Notes: generated from the sequence alone by a model not told the origin. A stretch of DNA of 61,186 nt from an uncultured Pelagibacteraceae bacterium (GCA_902579925.1 CACHIS010000006.1:1-61186); one strand, 5' to 3'; numbered from the stretch's first letter, positions 26,444 to 35,520 are shown. Program-made: numbers and translations.

Positions 26444-29287
26444 TTAATTTAACCCCTTCAAGTTATTTACTATACTGTTGAAACCTGTCGCATTTGAGGC
26501 TTTAATCATTAGATAATCATTATTATTAAAATCTTTCTTAATTAATTCAAAAATTCCTGATTTATTTTCTAAAATTCTTCCTCTTTTTACTTTCACAATA
26601 TTATCGAATATTTCTCTCACCATTTTTCCCATAACAAATACTTTATCAATATTTGTCTCATTTATTAAAGGAACTATTGATTTGTGAAGTTTTTTTGAAT
26701 GTGAACCAAGTTCCATCATATCTCCAAGCAAAAGATATTTACCATATTTTTTTGTATCTATATTATCATAATTTTTTAAGGCTGATTTTAAAGATAGAGG
26801 ATTAGAATTATAACTTTCATCAATTAAGTTTATTTTTTTGTTACCTATCTTTATTGTAGAATGATCACCTCTTCCTGCTGGACTTCTAAAATCTAAGAAA
26901 ATTTTTTCATTAAGTTTAAGCACATCTTTGTAAATACTTATTACACTTAAGGCGCTTAAAATATTATAAATATTACTTTGAAAATTGTTAGAAATTATAA
27001 AATATTTAAACTTATCATTAAGTTTAACTTTAATTCTAAATGCCTTTTTAACTTTTTTAATATTAAACAACTTAACATTTGCTTTTTTAGTTTTAATCCC
27101 AAAAGAAATCACATTAATATTATTATTTTCAGCAATTTTTTTATGTAATTTGAAAAAACTATCATCAGCATTCAAGACGACAAAACCATTAGGTAATATA
27201 TTTTTGATTATCTCTGCTTTGGCTAAAGCAATTTGTTTAATATTTTTGAAATTTTTTGCATGTGCATAATTAATATTAGTTATCAAACCAACATTCGGTT
27301 TTATAATATTTGTCAAATTATCAATTTCACCTTTTTTATCCATACCAACCTCTAAAATTCCAAATTCATCACTATGTTTCAAATTAAGTAAACTTAAGGG
27401 CACTCCAAATTTGTTGTTATATGATTTTGGAGAAATACTTGCACTAGAAACCTTTTTTAACACATTGCCCAATAATTCTTTGAGAGTAGTTTTCCCACAA
27501 CTCCCTGTAATAGCTATTATATTTGCATTGATATTTTTTCTAAATATTTTTGAAATTTCAGTCATAAATTTTAATGTATTTTTTACTTTTATCTGACGTT
27601 TAATATCAAATTTATTTTGAATTTTATTTAATACAACTAATGATGCTTTATTTTTAAATGCCTCTCCAATAAATTTATTTCCATCATTTTTTTTTCCTTT
27701 AATAGCAAAAAAAATATCATTCTTTTTTACCTCTTTGGAGTTGATTCTTGCTTTATCTGCTCTTAGTAAAAGAATTTTGTTCTTAATTTTCGAAACTTCT
27801 TTAATGATATTTATCTTTAAGTTTATTGATAAGTTAATATTCTTAAGTTTAATACAGTCTAAAATGATTTTTTTATCCGAAAAGAAAATTTTCTTTTCAC
27901 CAAAATCTTGTGTCTTTTCATGACCTTTTCCAGCAACTAACAAAATATCACCTGTATTTAGATTTTTGACAGCCTCTGATATAGCTTGTTTTCTATTTGG
28001 AATTTCTTTTATCAAAGTGTTTTGAATACCCTTTTTAATGTCATTTCTAATTTTTCTTGGATCTTCAAATCTAGGATTATCGTCAGTTAAATAAATTTCG
28101 TTAGAATAATTACTTGCAATCTTCCCCATTTTGAATCTTTTATTTTGATCTCTATTTCCTCCACAACCAAAAAGTAAAATTATTTTTTTATTTGGAAATT
28201 GCTCTTTAAGGTTTGAAAGGCATATTCTTAGCGCATCTGGTGTGTGTGCATAATCAAGTATTACTTTAGACTTATTTTTGATTTTACCTATTTTTTCAAA
28301 TCTTCCATCTATTGGTTTAATTTTTGATAATACATTTAGAATCTTGATTAAACTTAAACTGCTATTTTTTGCTGCAATAATCGCCATTAAAATATTTTTT
28401 AATTGTATTTTTCCAATAAGATTTAAATTTACTTCTTTCGTTAGATTTTTATATTTTATCTTTAATATTTGTTTCTCGCCTCTAAAACTATGAGATAAAA
28501 TTTGAAATTGATTTTTGCTATTATTTAAAGCCTGCAATCTTAGCTTTCTAGAAATTGAAATTTTTTTTATTCTTTTAAATTCCGGTATTGTTTCATCTGC
28601 TATTACATATCCTTTTTTTTTTATTAAATTTTCAAACAAGTACTGTTTTGCTTTAAAATATTCTTTAAAATTTTTATGATAATCTAAGTGATCTTGAGAT
28701 AAATTTGTGAAAATACCTGATGAAAACTTTAAACCATCTAACCTATGTTGGCTTAGACCATGGCTAGATGCTTCCATAATTACATTATTAATTTTTTGAG
28801 ATTTTAATTTAGATAATATTTGTCCTATTCGAATTGGATCTATTGTAGTATTTGATAAATTCTGTCTAATATTTTTTGATTTTACACCTAATGTTCCAAT
28901 TGAAGCGACTTTTATTTTATTAAGTTTCAATAATTGAAAATAAAAATCTGAAACAGATGATTTTCCATTTGTTCCAGTTACAGCAATTAAATTATTTGGT
29001 TTATTCTTATAAATTTTAAAAGCGATTTCTGCTAAAAGTTTCCTTATATTTTTAGTATGAATAAATATAATATCTTTTTGAAAATTTACAGTTCTTTTCT
29101 CGCTGATAATAATTTTAGAGCCTTTTTTAATTGCATTAGAAATAAATTTATTTCCATCAAAATTGTTCCCTTTTATAGCAAAAAAAATATTATCTTTTTT
29201 AATATCTTTTGAATTGAATGAAATTCCTGAAAAAAAAATTTTTTTTTTACTACTATCTATATTGTTAAAATAATTTCCTAATAACAT
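26444..29287 (-). CDS. murEF: Fused MurE-MurF bifunctional Mur ligase
   Basis: One uninterrupted 947-codon gene that should carry out both the addition of the third residue to UDP-MurNAc-dipeptide and the addition of D-Ala-D-Ala. MurE part (about 1-480): N-domain FFAIKGNNFDGNKF, P-loop TGTNGKSS at 104-111, and DNPR at 403-406, the motif that in MurE selects meso-diaminopimelate. MurF part (about 500-947): N-domain FFAIKGKKNDGNKF, P-loop TGSCGKTT at 594-601, ISPKSYNNKFGVPLSLL and DESYNSNPLSLKSAL. About 20 residues (KLKNINLSINLKINI) join the halves. Separate genes are usual; a MurE-MurF fusion has been reported in Bordetella. ftsI ends 2 bases upstream and mraY abuts downstream. Confidence 0.95.
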   Translation of the reverse strand: MLLGNYFNNIDSSKKKIFFSGISFNSKDIKKDNIFFAIKGNNFDGNKFISNAIKKGSKIIISEKRTVNFQKDIIFIHTKNIRKLLAEIAFKIYKNKPNNLIAVTGTNGKSSVSDFYFQLLKLNKIKVASIGTLGVKSKNIRQNLSNTTIDPIRIGQILSKLKSQKINNVIMEASSHGLSQHRLDGLKFSSGIFTNLSQDHLDYHKNFKEYFKAKQYLFENLIKKKGYVIADETIPEFKRIKKISISRKLRLQALNNSKNQFQILSHSFRGEKQILKIKYKNLTKEVNLNLIGKIQLKNILMAIIAAKNSSLSLIKILNVLSKIKPIDGRFEKIGKIKNKSKVILDYAHTPDALRICLSNLKEQFPNKKIILLFGCGGNRDQNKRFKMGKIASNYSNEIYLTDDNPRFEDPRKIRNDIKKGIQNTLIKEIPNRKQAISEAVKNLNTGDILLVAGKGHEKTQDFGEKKIFFSDKKIILDCIKLKNINLSINLKINIIKEVSKIKNKILLLRADKARINSKEVKKNDIFFAIKGKKNDGNKFIGEAFKNKASLVVLNKIQNKFDIKRQIKVKNTLKFMTEISKIFRKNINANIIAITGSCGKTTLKELLGNVLKKVSSASISPKSYNNKFGVPLSLLNLKHSDEFGILEVGMDKKGEIDNLTNIIKPNVGLITNINYAHAKNFKNIKQIALAKAEIIKNILPNGFVVLNADDSFFKLHKKIAENNNINVISFGIKTKKANVKLFNIKKVKKAFRIKVKLNDKFKYFIISNNFQSNIYNILSALSVISIYKDVLKLNEKIFLDFRSPAGRGDHSTIKIGNKKINLIDESYNSNPLSLKSALKNYDNIDTKKYGKYLLLGDMMELGSHSKKLHKSIVPLINETNIDKVFVMGKMVREIFDNIVKVKRGRILENKSGIFELIKKDFNNNDYLMIKASNATGFNSIVNNLKGLN
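27668..27727 (-). repeat. Imperfect 60-bp internal repeat, MurF copy
   Basis: Encodes the N-domain segment around DIFFAIKG of the MurF half. By hand alignment it matches 29141-29200 at about 51 of 60 bases, including the first 18 bases without change. The protein motif is conserved between Mur ligases, so part of the match is expected. Confidence 0.5.
29141..29200 (-). repeat. Imperfect 60-bp internal repeat, MurE copy
   Basis: Partner of the segment at 27668-27727, encoding NIFFAIKG and DGNKFI in the MurE half. Both copies lie in the same orientation about 1.47 kb apart within one gene, so recombination between them would delete a MurE-MurF junction. Confidence 0.5.
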
Positions 29288-29289
29288 TG

Positions 29290-30960
29290 TTAATTAACTT
29301 CCGCGTATTTTGTGGCTAAAATAGGCCCAATCTTTTCTATAATTTGACCAACAACCTCAACCGAAGTCCAACCTGCAGTATTAAAAGGAGTTCCTTTGTA
29401 TTTTATTTCTGATCCATCTCTATAATTATAAACATACTCACTATTTGTTTTGGGCTCATCCAGCATCACAACTAAGCTATACTTGGGATTTGAGGCTGGG
29501 AATATGGATGCAAAAGTATTAATTTTTTTCCGAGAATATACACCTTCTAAGATTTTTTCAGCAGTGCCAGTTTTTCCTGCAACTTCATAACCTTCCACGT
29601 TAGCTAATGTTGCGGTTCCCTGCTTTGTGTTTACAATTTTTCTCAATATTGTAATAAGATTTGTCGAAACATTTTCCTCTAAAATTCTTTCCCCTTTAAC
29701 ATATTTTTCTTTTTTTATAAGAGTAGGATTAATCTTAAAACCTCCATTAGAAATTGTGGAGTAAGCACTAGTTAGTTGTAAAATTGTAGTGGTAATCCCA
29801 TGTCCATATGAGGTAGTTGCAAGCTTACATTTTCCCCAATTAAAGGATATTGGTTTACCCATTTCCTCTATATCAAATTGTATTGAGTTAATTAAGTCGA
29901 GATCATTTAAAAATTTTTTATATTTTTCAATCCCAATTGCTTGGCCGATTCTTACCGAACCTATGTTGCCTGAGCGGATTAGTATTTCTTCAGCAGTTAA
30001 ATTGGAGGGAATTTTTTTGTCGTATTCACTTATTTTATTTTTTCCACAAATAATACTTTTTTCTAAATTTTTAAATTCAGTATTTGGCTCTATTATCTTT
30101 TCATTTAAGGCTGCTGCCAACGTAAAAGTTTTAAAAACAGAACCTAATTCATAAACACCTTTAGTTGCTCTATTAATATAATTTACATCTGTAATATTTT
30201 CTCTTTGATTTGGGTCAAAATCAGGCAGTGAAATAATCGATAATATCTCACCATTACTAATATCCATTAAAATTGAGGCACTACCCTTGGTTTTAAATAT
30301 TTTATTAAACTTTATTAACTCTTCTCTTATTAGGAACTGAATATCTTTATCGACAGTAAGTTGAATAGATTTATCGTTTTTTTTTAATTCTAAATCTAAT
30401 GATTTCTCTAACCCAGAAATCCCTAGGTTATCATCATCTATTTGTCCAATTATATGACTAAATAAATTTTTTTGGGGATAAACTCTTGTAAGGTTTTCAT
30501 GAGGTTTTATTGATTTATCACCCAACATCATAATTTTCTCATAATTCTCCTCTGAAATTTTTTTTTCAAACCAAAAAAATTTATCTTTTGAAAGTTTGGA
30601 ATTTATTAATTTAAAATCTTTGTCAGGAAAAATATATTTTAGATTAAGTAACAATTTTTTTTTATCTATCGCTTCAACTGGATTTATTCCAATATCGATA
30701 GAATTAACAGTTTTTGCTAAAAAATGATTGTTTCGGTCTAAGATATTTGCTCTCTGATTTTTATTAAAAGAGCCATAATTCTTTGAAATATTGGCATTTA
30801 AATCTCTAGATCCTAGATGAGTAAGATGAATACAATAAATCACAGAAATAAGAAAAAAAATAAAAAAAATGAATGCAACTCTATTAAATCTAATATCAAA
30901 GTTTTTTTTGTCACTTTCAAATTCAAATTCTTCTTTGTTTTCCTGGACAATAAATTTCAT
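29290..30960 (-). CDS. ftsI: Septal transpeptidase FtsI (PBP3)
   Basis: Class B penicillin-binding protein that crosslinks septal peptidoglycan with FtsW. The 556-residue product has a cytoplasmic tail, one membrane helix (about 27-47), a pedestal domain starting ANILDRNNHFLAKT, and the transpeptidase motifs S-V-F-K (ELGSVFKTFTLAAAL), S-G-N (LIRSGNIGSVRIG) and K-T-G (EVAGKTGTAEKI). It lies between ftsL and murE/murF with gaps of 4 and 2 bases. Length is close to E. coli FtsI (588). Confidence 0.95.
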   Translation of the reverse strand: MKFIVQENKEEFEFESDKKNFDIRFNRVAFIFFIFFLISVIYCIHLTHLGSRDLNANISKNYGSFNKNQRANILDRNNHFLAKTVNSIDIGINPVEAIDKKKLLLNLKYIFPDKDFKLINSKLSKDKFFWFEKKISEENYEKIMMLGDKSIKPHENLTRVYPQKNLFSHIIGQIDDDNLGISGLEKSLDLELKKNDKSIQLTVDKDIQFLIREELIKFNKIFKTKGSASILMDISNGEILSIISLPDFDPNQRENITDVNYINRATKGVYELGSVFKTFTLAAALNEKIIEPNTEFKNLEKSIICGKNKISEYDKKIPSNLTAEEILIRSGNIGSVRIGQAIGIEKYKKFLNDLDLINSIQFDIEEMGKPISFNWGKCKLATTSYGHGITTTILQLTSAYSTISNGGFKINPTLIKKEKYVKGERILEENVSTNLITILRKIVNTKQGTATLANVEGYEVAGKTGTAEKILEGVYSRKKINTFASIFPASNPKYSLVVMLDEPKTNSEYVYNYRDGSEIKYKGTPFNTAGWTSVEVVGQIIEKIGPILATKYAEVN

Positions 30961-30964
30961 ATTC

Positions 30965-31276
30965 TTATTTTTCGCTATCTATAATTTTAAAATTGTTTGT
31001 AAGAATTTTTTTTCCTGTGAAATCGATAATTTCAATTTCATTTATACTCTTTTGGGTCAACTTATTTTCAAAATAAAGATTTTGATAACTCATCAGTTTT
31101 TCCGGAGAGCTTAGATAATCGAATTCAAGTTTCACATTATCTAATTCTAAATTTAAATCTGATATATTCTCTTTTAAACTAAACAATTCCTCATCAATTT
31201 TCTTCGTAGAATTTTTTATAAAAGAGGTAATTACAATAAGTGAAAAAATTAAACCAATAGTTAGAATTTTTTTCAT
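30965..31276 (-). CDS. ftsL: FtsL-like cell division protein
   Basis: A 103-residue bitopic protein: very short basic N-terminus, one membrane helix (about 4-20), then a heptad-like coiled coil ([29 protein letters not shown], quoted as [18 protein letters not shown]) and the short motif [17 protein letters not shown], like the FtsL 'sd-rlek-a-e-lgm' end. Sequence similarity within this family is always low, so the call rests on topology plus the position between rsmH (4-base overlap) and ftsI. Confidence 0.82.
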   Translation of the reverse strand: MKKILTIGLIFSLIVITSFIKNSTKKIDEELFSLKENISDLNLELDNVKLEFDYLSSPEKLMSYQNLYFENKLTQKSINEIEIIDFTGKKILTNNFKIIDSEK

Positions 31277-32283
31277 AAGTTAAGTCCAATATTTTCAATT
31301 TCTATTAAATCTTTAAATTTGTCTAAAATATCGGTTTTAAAATCATAAAAATTTTCTTTTTTTATTAAACACCTTAATTTTGCAGACCTAGAGGGAGGGT
31401 TTTCTTTTAGTTCTAAATTTGATGGTACTATTGGCTTTTTTTGATGTAATTTAAATAAGATTTCTTCGTGTATTTCTTCAGGTTGATATCTGGACACACT
31501 TTTGTGTTCTGAGAGACTTCTAAAGAAATATTTTACAATTTTATCCTCTAAAGAATGAAAAGTTACAATAACCAAAAGACCGTCTTTTTTTAAAACTTTA
31601 ACTGCATGGATCATTCCATGAATTAACTCACTTATTTCTTTGTTAACAAAAATTCTTAATGCCTGAAAAACTTTAGTTGCAGAATGAATTTTTTTATTTT
31701 TTCCTTTTTTTGATTTTTGAATAATTTTTACCAAATGAGGGGTATCTATTTCTTTTAACAATCTGTCTTTAAGAATATTCTTAACGATTAGTTTTGCATC
31801 TCTTTCATCACCAAAAGATTTGAAAATTTTAATAAGACTTTTTCCATCTAATTTATTTATTGCCTCTTTTGCTGAAAATTCATTTAAACCCATCCTCATA
31901 TCTAATGGTCCGTTAGAATTAAAAGATAATCCTTTTTTTGGATCTTTAATTTGTGTAAATGAATAACCTAAATCAAATAATATACCTCTGATATTTTCAT
32001 TTTTGAGTTTTAAATTTCCTAATTTACTAAAATTTAAATTCTTAAAGATAAATCGGTCTGGAAATTCTTTTTCAATTTCTTTTGCAATTTTAAAACTTTC
32101 AGAATCTCTATCAAATCCAATTACTTTGTTGTCTTTATTCTTAAGAATTTCTCGAGTGTAACCGCCCTGACCAAAAGTGCAGTCGATAAATGTGCCACCA
32201 TATTGAGGGGTAATAATGCTAATAATTTCTTTTAGCAGTACTGGATAATGTTTTGTTTTATCCTGTACTATGGTGGCTTCCAT
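31273..32283 (-). CDS. rsmH: 16S rRNA C1402 N4-methyltransferase RsmH
   Basis: Methylates N4 of C1402 in 16S rRNA with SAM; older names mraW or yabC. The 336-residue protein has [31 protein letters not shown] (the SAM motif), [46 protein letters not shown] and the late [18 protein letters not shown]. All are RsmH signatures. It follows ftsZ by 18 bases rather than mraZ, since ftsZ is inserted between them. Confidence 0.96.
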   Translation of the reverse strand: MEATIVQDKTKHYPVLLKEIISIITPQYGGTFIDCTFGQGGYTREILKNKDNKVIGFDRDSESFKIAKEIEKEFPDRFIFKNLNFSKLGNLKLKNENIRGILFDLGYSFTQIKDPKKGLSFNSNGPLDMRMGLNEFSAKEAINKLDGKSLIKIFKSFGDERDAKLIVKNILKDRLLKEIDTPHLVKIIQKSKKGKNKKIHSATKVFQALRIFVNKEISELIHGMIHAVKVLKKDGLLVIVTFHSLEDKIVKYFFRSLSEHKSVSRYQPEEIHEEILFKLHQKKPIVPSNLELKENPPSRSAKLRCLIKKENFYDFKTDILDKFKDLIEIENIGLNL

Positions 32284-32301
32284 TTATTTTTACGAAGACC
32301 A

Positions 32302-33768
32302 TTAATTTTTTTGTCTTCTTAAAAATGCTGGTATCTCTAAATCGTCCTCTTGGTCCTCATTTTCTTGAGACAACAGATTATCTGCTGTTGACGTCTCGTT
32401 TTCAGAGCTAAATAAGTCTGGCGCGTCACTATCTACTCCAAACTCTTTAAGATCATTTTTTATCTCATCTTCATTAGTTGTCTCACTAACAGCTTCATGA
32501 GTGAAAGAATTTTCCTCATCCTCATTAGCATTTTCAACTAAGCTTTCAACTTGTTGATTTTTTAATAATTCCTCATGATATTGATCATTTATTTGATTTA
32601 TATTTTCATTAGTGGATGTTTCAGAGATATTATCTGTCACTAATTCATTTTCCAATTTTAAAGCGTTTGCACCACTTGAGATTGGTGTGCTAGTTGAAAA
32701 ATTAAAAGAGGTGTTAGATCCTAAATTTGAAAAATCAGAATACCCAGGATTTCTATTTTGTATTCGATGAACCATATTTATAACAGATTTCGTTTCGGGT
32801 TGTTGACCATCCAACGCAGTTGCTACAATGGACACTCTTATACGGCCCTCAAGTGAAGCGTCGGTTATAGCTCCAATTATAACCTCTGCATCGGCTTCAA
32901 CTTCTGATCTTATTTTATTAACTACTTCATCAACCTCGAATAACTTAAGATCTTTACCGCCTGTAATATTAACTAATAATCCTTTTGCACCTTTTAAGGT
33001 ATAGTCGTCTATTAATGGATTACTTATAGCCATTTCAGTAGCTTTCATAGCTCTTCCTTCGCCATCAGCTTCTCCTGTTCCCATCATAGCCTTACCCATG
33101 GAAGCCATAACTGTTTCGACATCAGCAAAATCTAAATTAATTATACCTGGTCTAACCATCAAATCTGTTACGCTTTGAACACCATGCATTAAAACATTAT
33201 TTGAGAGATTGAAAGACTCTTCAAAAGTAGTTTGTTCGTTTGCAATCTTAAATAAATTTTGATTAGGTATTACTATAATAGTGTCTACGTGTTTTCTTAA
33301 TTCCTCAAGACCAATCTGAGCTCTTCTCATTCTGGATGGGCCTTCATATAAAAATGGCAGTGTTACTACTCCGACAGTCAGAATATTTAATTCTTTTGCA
33401 GCTCTAGCAATCACGTGTGCTGCACCAGTTCCTGTGCCTCCACCCATTCCAGCAGCTATGAAAACCATGTTAGCACCCTGTAAAATATTAACAATTTCAT
33501 TTAAAGACTCATCTGCTGCAGCCTGACCAATATCAATTTTTGCTCCAGCACCTAAACCTTTTGTTAAATTTAGACCAATTTGAATTTTTGATTTTGCTTT
33601 ACTATGTTTTAAGTCTTGTGCATCAGTATTGACTGCAATAAATTCTACTCCTTGCATTCCATTTTCAATCATTTCGTTAATTGCATTTCCGCCTGCGCCA
33701 CCAACGCCCATTACTAAAAGTCTAGGTTGTAACTCTTTTATCTCTGGTGTTTTAAAGTTAATTGTCAT
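32302..33768 (-). CDS. ftsZ: Cell division GTPase FtsZ
   Basis: Tubulin-like GTPase that polymerises into the Z-ring. The 488-residue protein has an alphaproteobacterial N-terminus (PRLLVMGVGGAGGNAINEM), the tubulin signature GGGTGTG (about 109-115), T7-loop NLDFADVETVM, a long Glu/Asn/Ser-rich acidic linker (about 330-475) and the conserved C-terminal peptide IPAFLRRQ at 479-486, the peptide through which FtsZ normally binds FtsA. It is placed between mraZ and rsmH at the promoter end of the cluster instead of after ftsA, so it should be under the mraZ promoter. Confidence 0.97.
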   Translation of the reverse strand: MTINFKTPEIKELQPRLLVMGVGGAGGNAINEMIENGMQGVEFIAVNTDAQDLKHSKAKSKIQIGLNLTKGLGAGAKIDIGQAAADESLNEIVNILQGANMVFIAAGMGGGTGTGAAHVIARAAKELNILTVGVVTLPFLYEGPSRMRRAQIGLEELRKHVDTIIVIPNQNLFKIANEQTTFEESFNLSNNVLMHGVQSVTDLMVRPGIINLDFADVETVMASMGKAMMGTGEADGEGRAMKATEMAISNPLIDDYTLKGAKGLLVNITGGKDLKLFEVDEVVNKIRSEVEADAEVIIGAITDASLEGRIRVSIVATALDGQQPETKSVINMVHRIQNRNPGYSDFSNLGSNTSFNFSTSTPISSGANALKLENELVTDNISETSTNENINQINDQYHEELLKNQQVESLVENANEDEENSFTHEAVSETTNEDEIKNDLKEFGVDSDAPDLFSSENETSTADNLLSQENEDQEDDLEIPAFLRRQKN

Positions 33769-33794
33769 TTTGTTATCCCCCGTTATTTATTTAA

Positions 33795-34238
33795 TTAGTG
33801 CTCCCATTTAAGACCGGCTCGATTTAAATTTGCTTTTTTTCTTGCAGTGGACTTAAATTTTTCAAAAATTGTTGTTTCCCATATTTGGAAAGTCTTGCCT
33901 TGACCAACAAAAACCATACTATTTTTTATTTTTGCATGTTTAAGTAATTTTGGCGTAAGGGAAATTCTACCTTCACTATCAAATTGCAAATTAATACTTT
34001 CTGCTAAAATCGATGTAGCGAAAAAATCCCTTTTTTCCTCAAATGGATTTAAGGTATCTATTGAATTTGAAATTTTTTCTACTCTATCTTGAGGCCATGC
34101 CTCTATTGATTGATTGTTAAATGATGGATAACAAATGACTCCATTGTATCCTAAATTAGATAAATAAGATCTAAAACTCGCCGGCACCGATACTCTTCCT
34201 TTTTTGTCTAATTTGTTTTCGTAGGTTGATAAAAACAT
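33795..34238 (-). CDS. mraZ: Transcriptional regulator MraZ
   Basis: DNA-binding regulator of the dcw operon. The 147-residue protein contains two SpoVT/AbrB-type halves, each with the loop signature: LDKKGRVSVPASFR near the start and FDSEGRISLTPKLL in the second half. In E. coli MraZ binds three TGGG repeats, 10 bp apart, upstream of its own gene; the same arrangement is found here at 34268-34291. It is the first gene of the cluster and ends 26 bases before ftsZ. Confidence 0.95.
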   Translation of the reverse strand: MFLSTYENKLDKKGRVSVPASFRSYLSNLGYNGVICYPSFNNQSIEAWPQDRVEKISNSIDTLNPFEEKRDFFATSILAESINLQFDSEGRISLTPKLLKHAKIKNSMVFVGQGKTFQIWETTIFEKFKSTARKKANLNRAGLKWEH

Positions 34239-34267
34239 AAACCATAAATTCCTTTATTCCCCTTATA

Positions 34268-34291
34268 TGGGAATATTTGGGATATTATGGG
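34268..34291 (+). promoter_or_regulatory. MraZ operator: three TGGG boxes at exact 10-bp spacing
   Basis: On the plus strand TGGG occurs at 34268-34271, 34278-34281 and 34288-34291: TGGGA-N5-TGGGA-N5-TGGGT. This is the arrangement described for MraZ boxes in E. coli. The boxes overlap the -10 and the likely transcription start of the mraZ promoter, which is a repression geometry. The pattern is read directly; binding is inference. Confidence 0.8.
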
Positions 34292-34310
34292 TTTTAAGGC
34301 ATAGTGTCAA
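34282..34310 (-). promoter_or_regulatory. Sigma-70 promoter of mraZ and the dcw cluster
   Basis: On the minus strand a perfect TTGACA (34310-34305) is followed by a 17-base spacer and TAATAT (34287-34282). Transcription would begin near 34275, about 37 bases before the mraZ ATG. No other equally good promoter is seen in the 21 kb of same-strand genes downstream, whose gaps are mostly below 30 bases. Confidence 0.78.
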
Positions 34311-34387
34311 TACATACAATTTATAGTTTAAAACAACAATTCTAAGTCATTTATGTTGATAGTGGATTAATTATTTTACTGAAGAAA

Positions 34388-34750
34388 AGATTGCCAGATA
34401 AACTATAAGCCGGGTTCTGTCTTTTAAACTTACCATTTCTCTAGATCTGAAATCTCTTTCAGACTCAAGCGACTAACCCAAGTGACTAGCCAAGGATGGC
34501 TTTTAGTTTTTTAACAATGTCACCTCTACTTAGTCTTGCTCCCAGTGGGGTTTTCCAGCGTTCATTGTTGCCAATAGAACCGGTGTGCTCTTACCACACC
34601 TTTTCACCCTTGCCATGTTGTGGCGGTTTATTTTCTGTGGCACTGTCCCTAGGGTTGCCCCCGCCAGGTGTTACCTGGCACTGTATCCTTGCGGAGCCCG
34701 GACTTTCCTCTTTAATTTTTTAAAGCGATAAGTCATTTATCTGGCGGTCC
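34388..34750 (-). ncRNA. rnpB: RNase P RNA
   Basis: Catalytic RNA that matures tRNA 5' ends. On the minus strand the gene contains the near-universal P4 5' segment GAGGAAAGTCCGGGCT (around 34700-34715) and the matching 3' segment ACAGAACCCGGCTTATAG (around 34405-34420). The ends close with CCAGATAAA near 34745 pairing with TTTATCTGG near 34395 (helix P1). About 363 bases, bacterial type A in outline. Ends are set from helix P1 and could be off by a few bases. It lies between the amidase gene and mraZ on the same strand. Confidence 0.96.
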
Positions 34751-34788
34751 TAATGTATAATTAAATTAATTTATTTCAATAACAATTT

Positions 34789-35520
34789 TTAAGATTTAAG
34801 CAAATTCTTTGAAATTATTAGACATTCTTGATCAGGAATTCCATTTATCAACATTTGTCTAAAACGTCTTTGAAAAGCTTTAATTAAAAAAATTTTTTTT
34901 ATATTATGCTTTTTTTGTAAAATTCTAGGATAACCGATTTTTTTTAAATTCTTTAAAAAAATACCCTCCTCATTAGAATTTAGTAAAATTAATCTTTTTC
35001 TTTTAAGTTTTTTTTCATCTAAATTATGCCATTTGGATAGTTTATATTTTGATAATTCCTTCCATGGAAACTTTTCTCCAGGATCTTTTTTTCTATCTGG
35101 CGCAATATCAGAGTGACCTAAAATATTATTAAAATTTATTTTGTACTTTTGTATCAAATGTTTTAATAATTTTTTAGTTGATATTATTTGCTTTTGAGCA
35201 AAATTTTCATATTTGTTATAATGACCAGAATTTTGTATTTCAATACCAATAGAATGTCTATTTAGTGACTTAATACCTTTCCAACTAGACTTTCCAGCAT
35301 GCCAAGCTTCATAAAGTGGTGGAACTAGATTTAGCACTGATCCATTTTTTTTTATAAAATAATGCGCACTAACTTTTGATTTAATGTTACAAAGTCTATT
35401 TATAGCTGATGACTCATTTTTCATACCAGTGTAGTGAATGATTATAAATTTTATATTTTTTTTTGTTCTTTTGGATATATTAAAATTAGGTGAATAATTT
35501 TGTGATATTTTAGGCCACAT
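34789..35520 (-). CDS. amiD: N-acetylmuramoyl-L-alanine amidase, AmiD-like
   Basis: Zinc amidase (Amidase_2 fold) that cuts the MurNAc-L-Ala bond. The 243-residue protein has the zinc ligands His29 (IIHYTG), His136 and Asp146 (GHSDIAPDRKKDPG), plus the substrate loop EAWHAGKSSW. The C-terminal 70 residues, with IKAFQRRFRQ and NGIPDQEC, resemble the peptidoglycan-binding domain of AmiD. No clear signal peptide is present (MWPKISQNYSPNF), so it may act in the cytoplasm on recycled muropeptides like AmpD, or leave the cell by another route. It lies 39 bases from rnpB and is divergent from mlaA. Confidence 0.86.
   Translation of the reverse strand: MWPKISQNYSPNFNISKRTKKNIKFIIIHYTGMKNESSAINRLCNIKSKVSAHYFIKKNGSVLNLVPPLYEAWHAGKSSWKGIKSLNRHSIGIEIQNSGHYNKYENFAQKQIISTKKLLKHLIQKYKINFNNILGHSDIAPDRKKDPGEKFPWKELSKYKLSKWHNLDEKKLKRKRLILLNSNEEGIFLKNLKKIGYPRILQKKHNIKKIFLIKAFQRRFRQMLINGIPDQECLIISKNLLKS

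Noticed and set aside
34496-34723. Open reading frame of 75 codons on the plus strand
   Set aside because: It lies inside rnpB on the opposite strand and its content is explained by the conserved RNase P RNA.
34751-34788. rnpB promoter
   Set aside because: TTGAAA and TATACA are present but only 14 bases apart; read-through from the amidase gene cannot be excluded.
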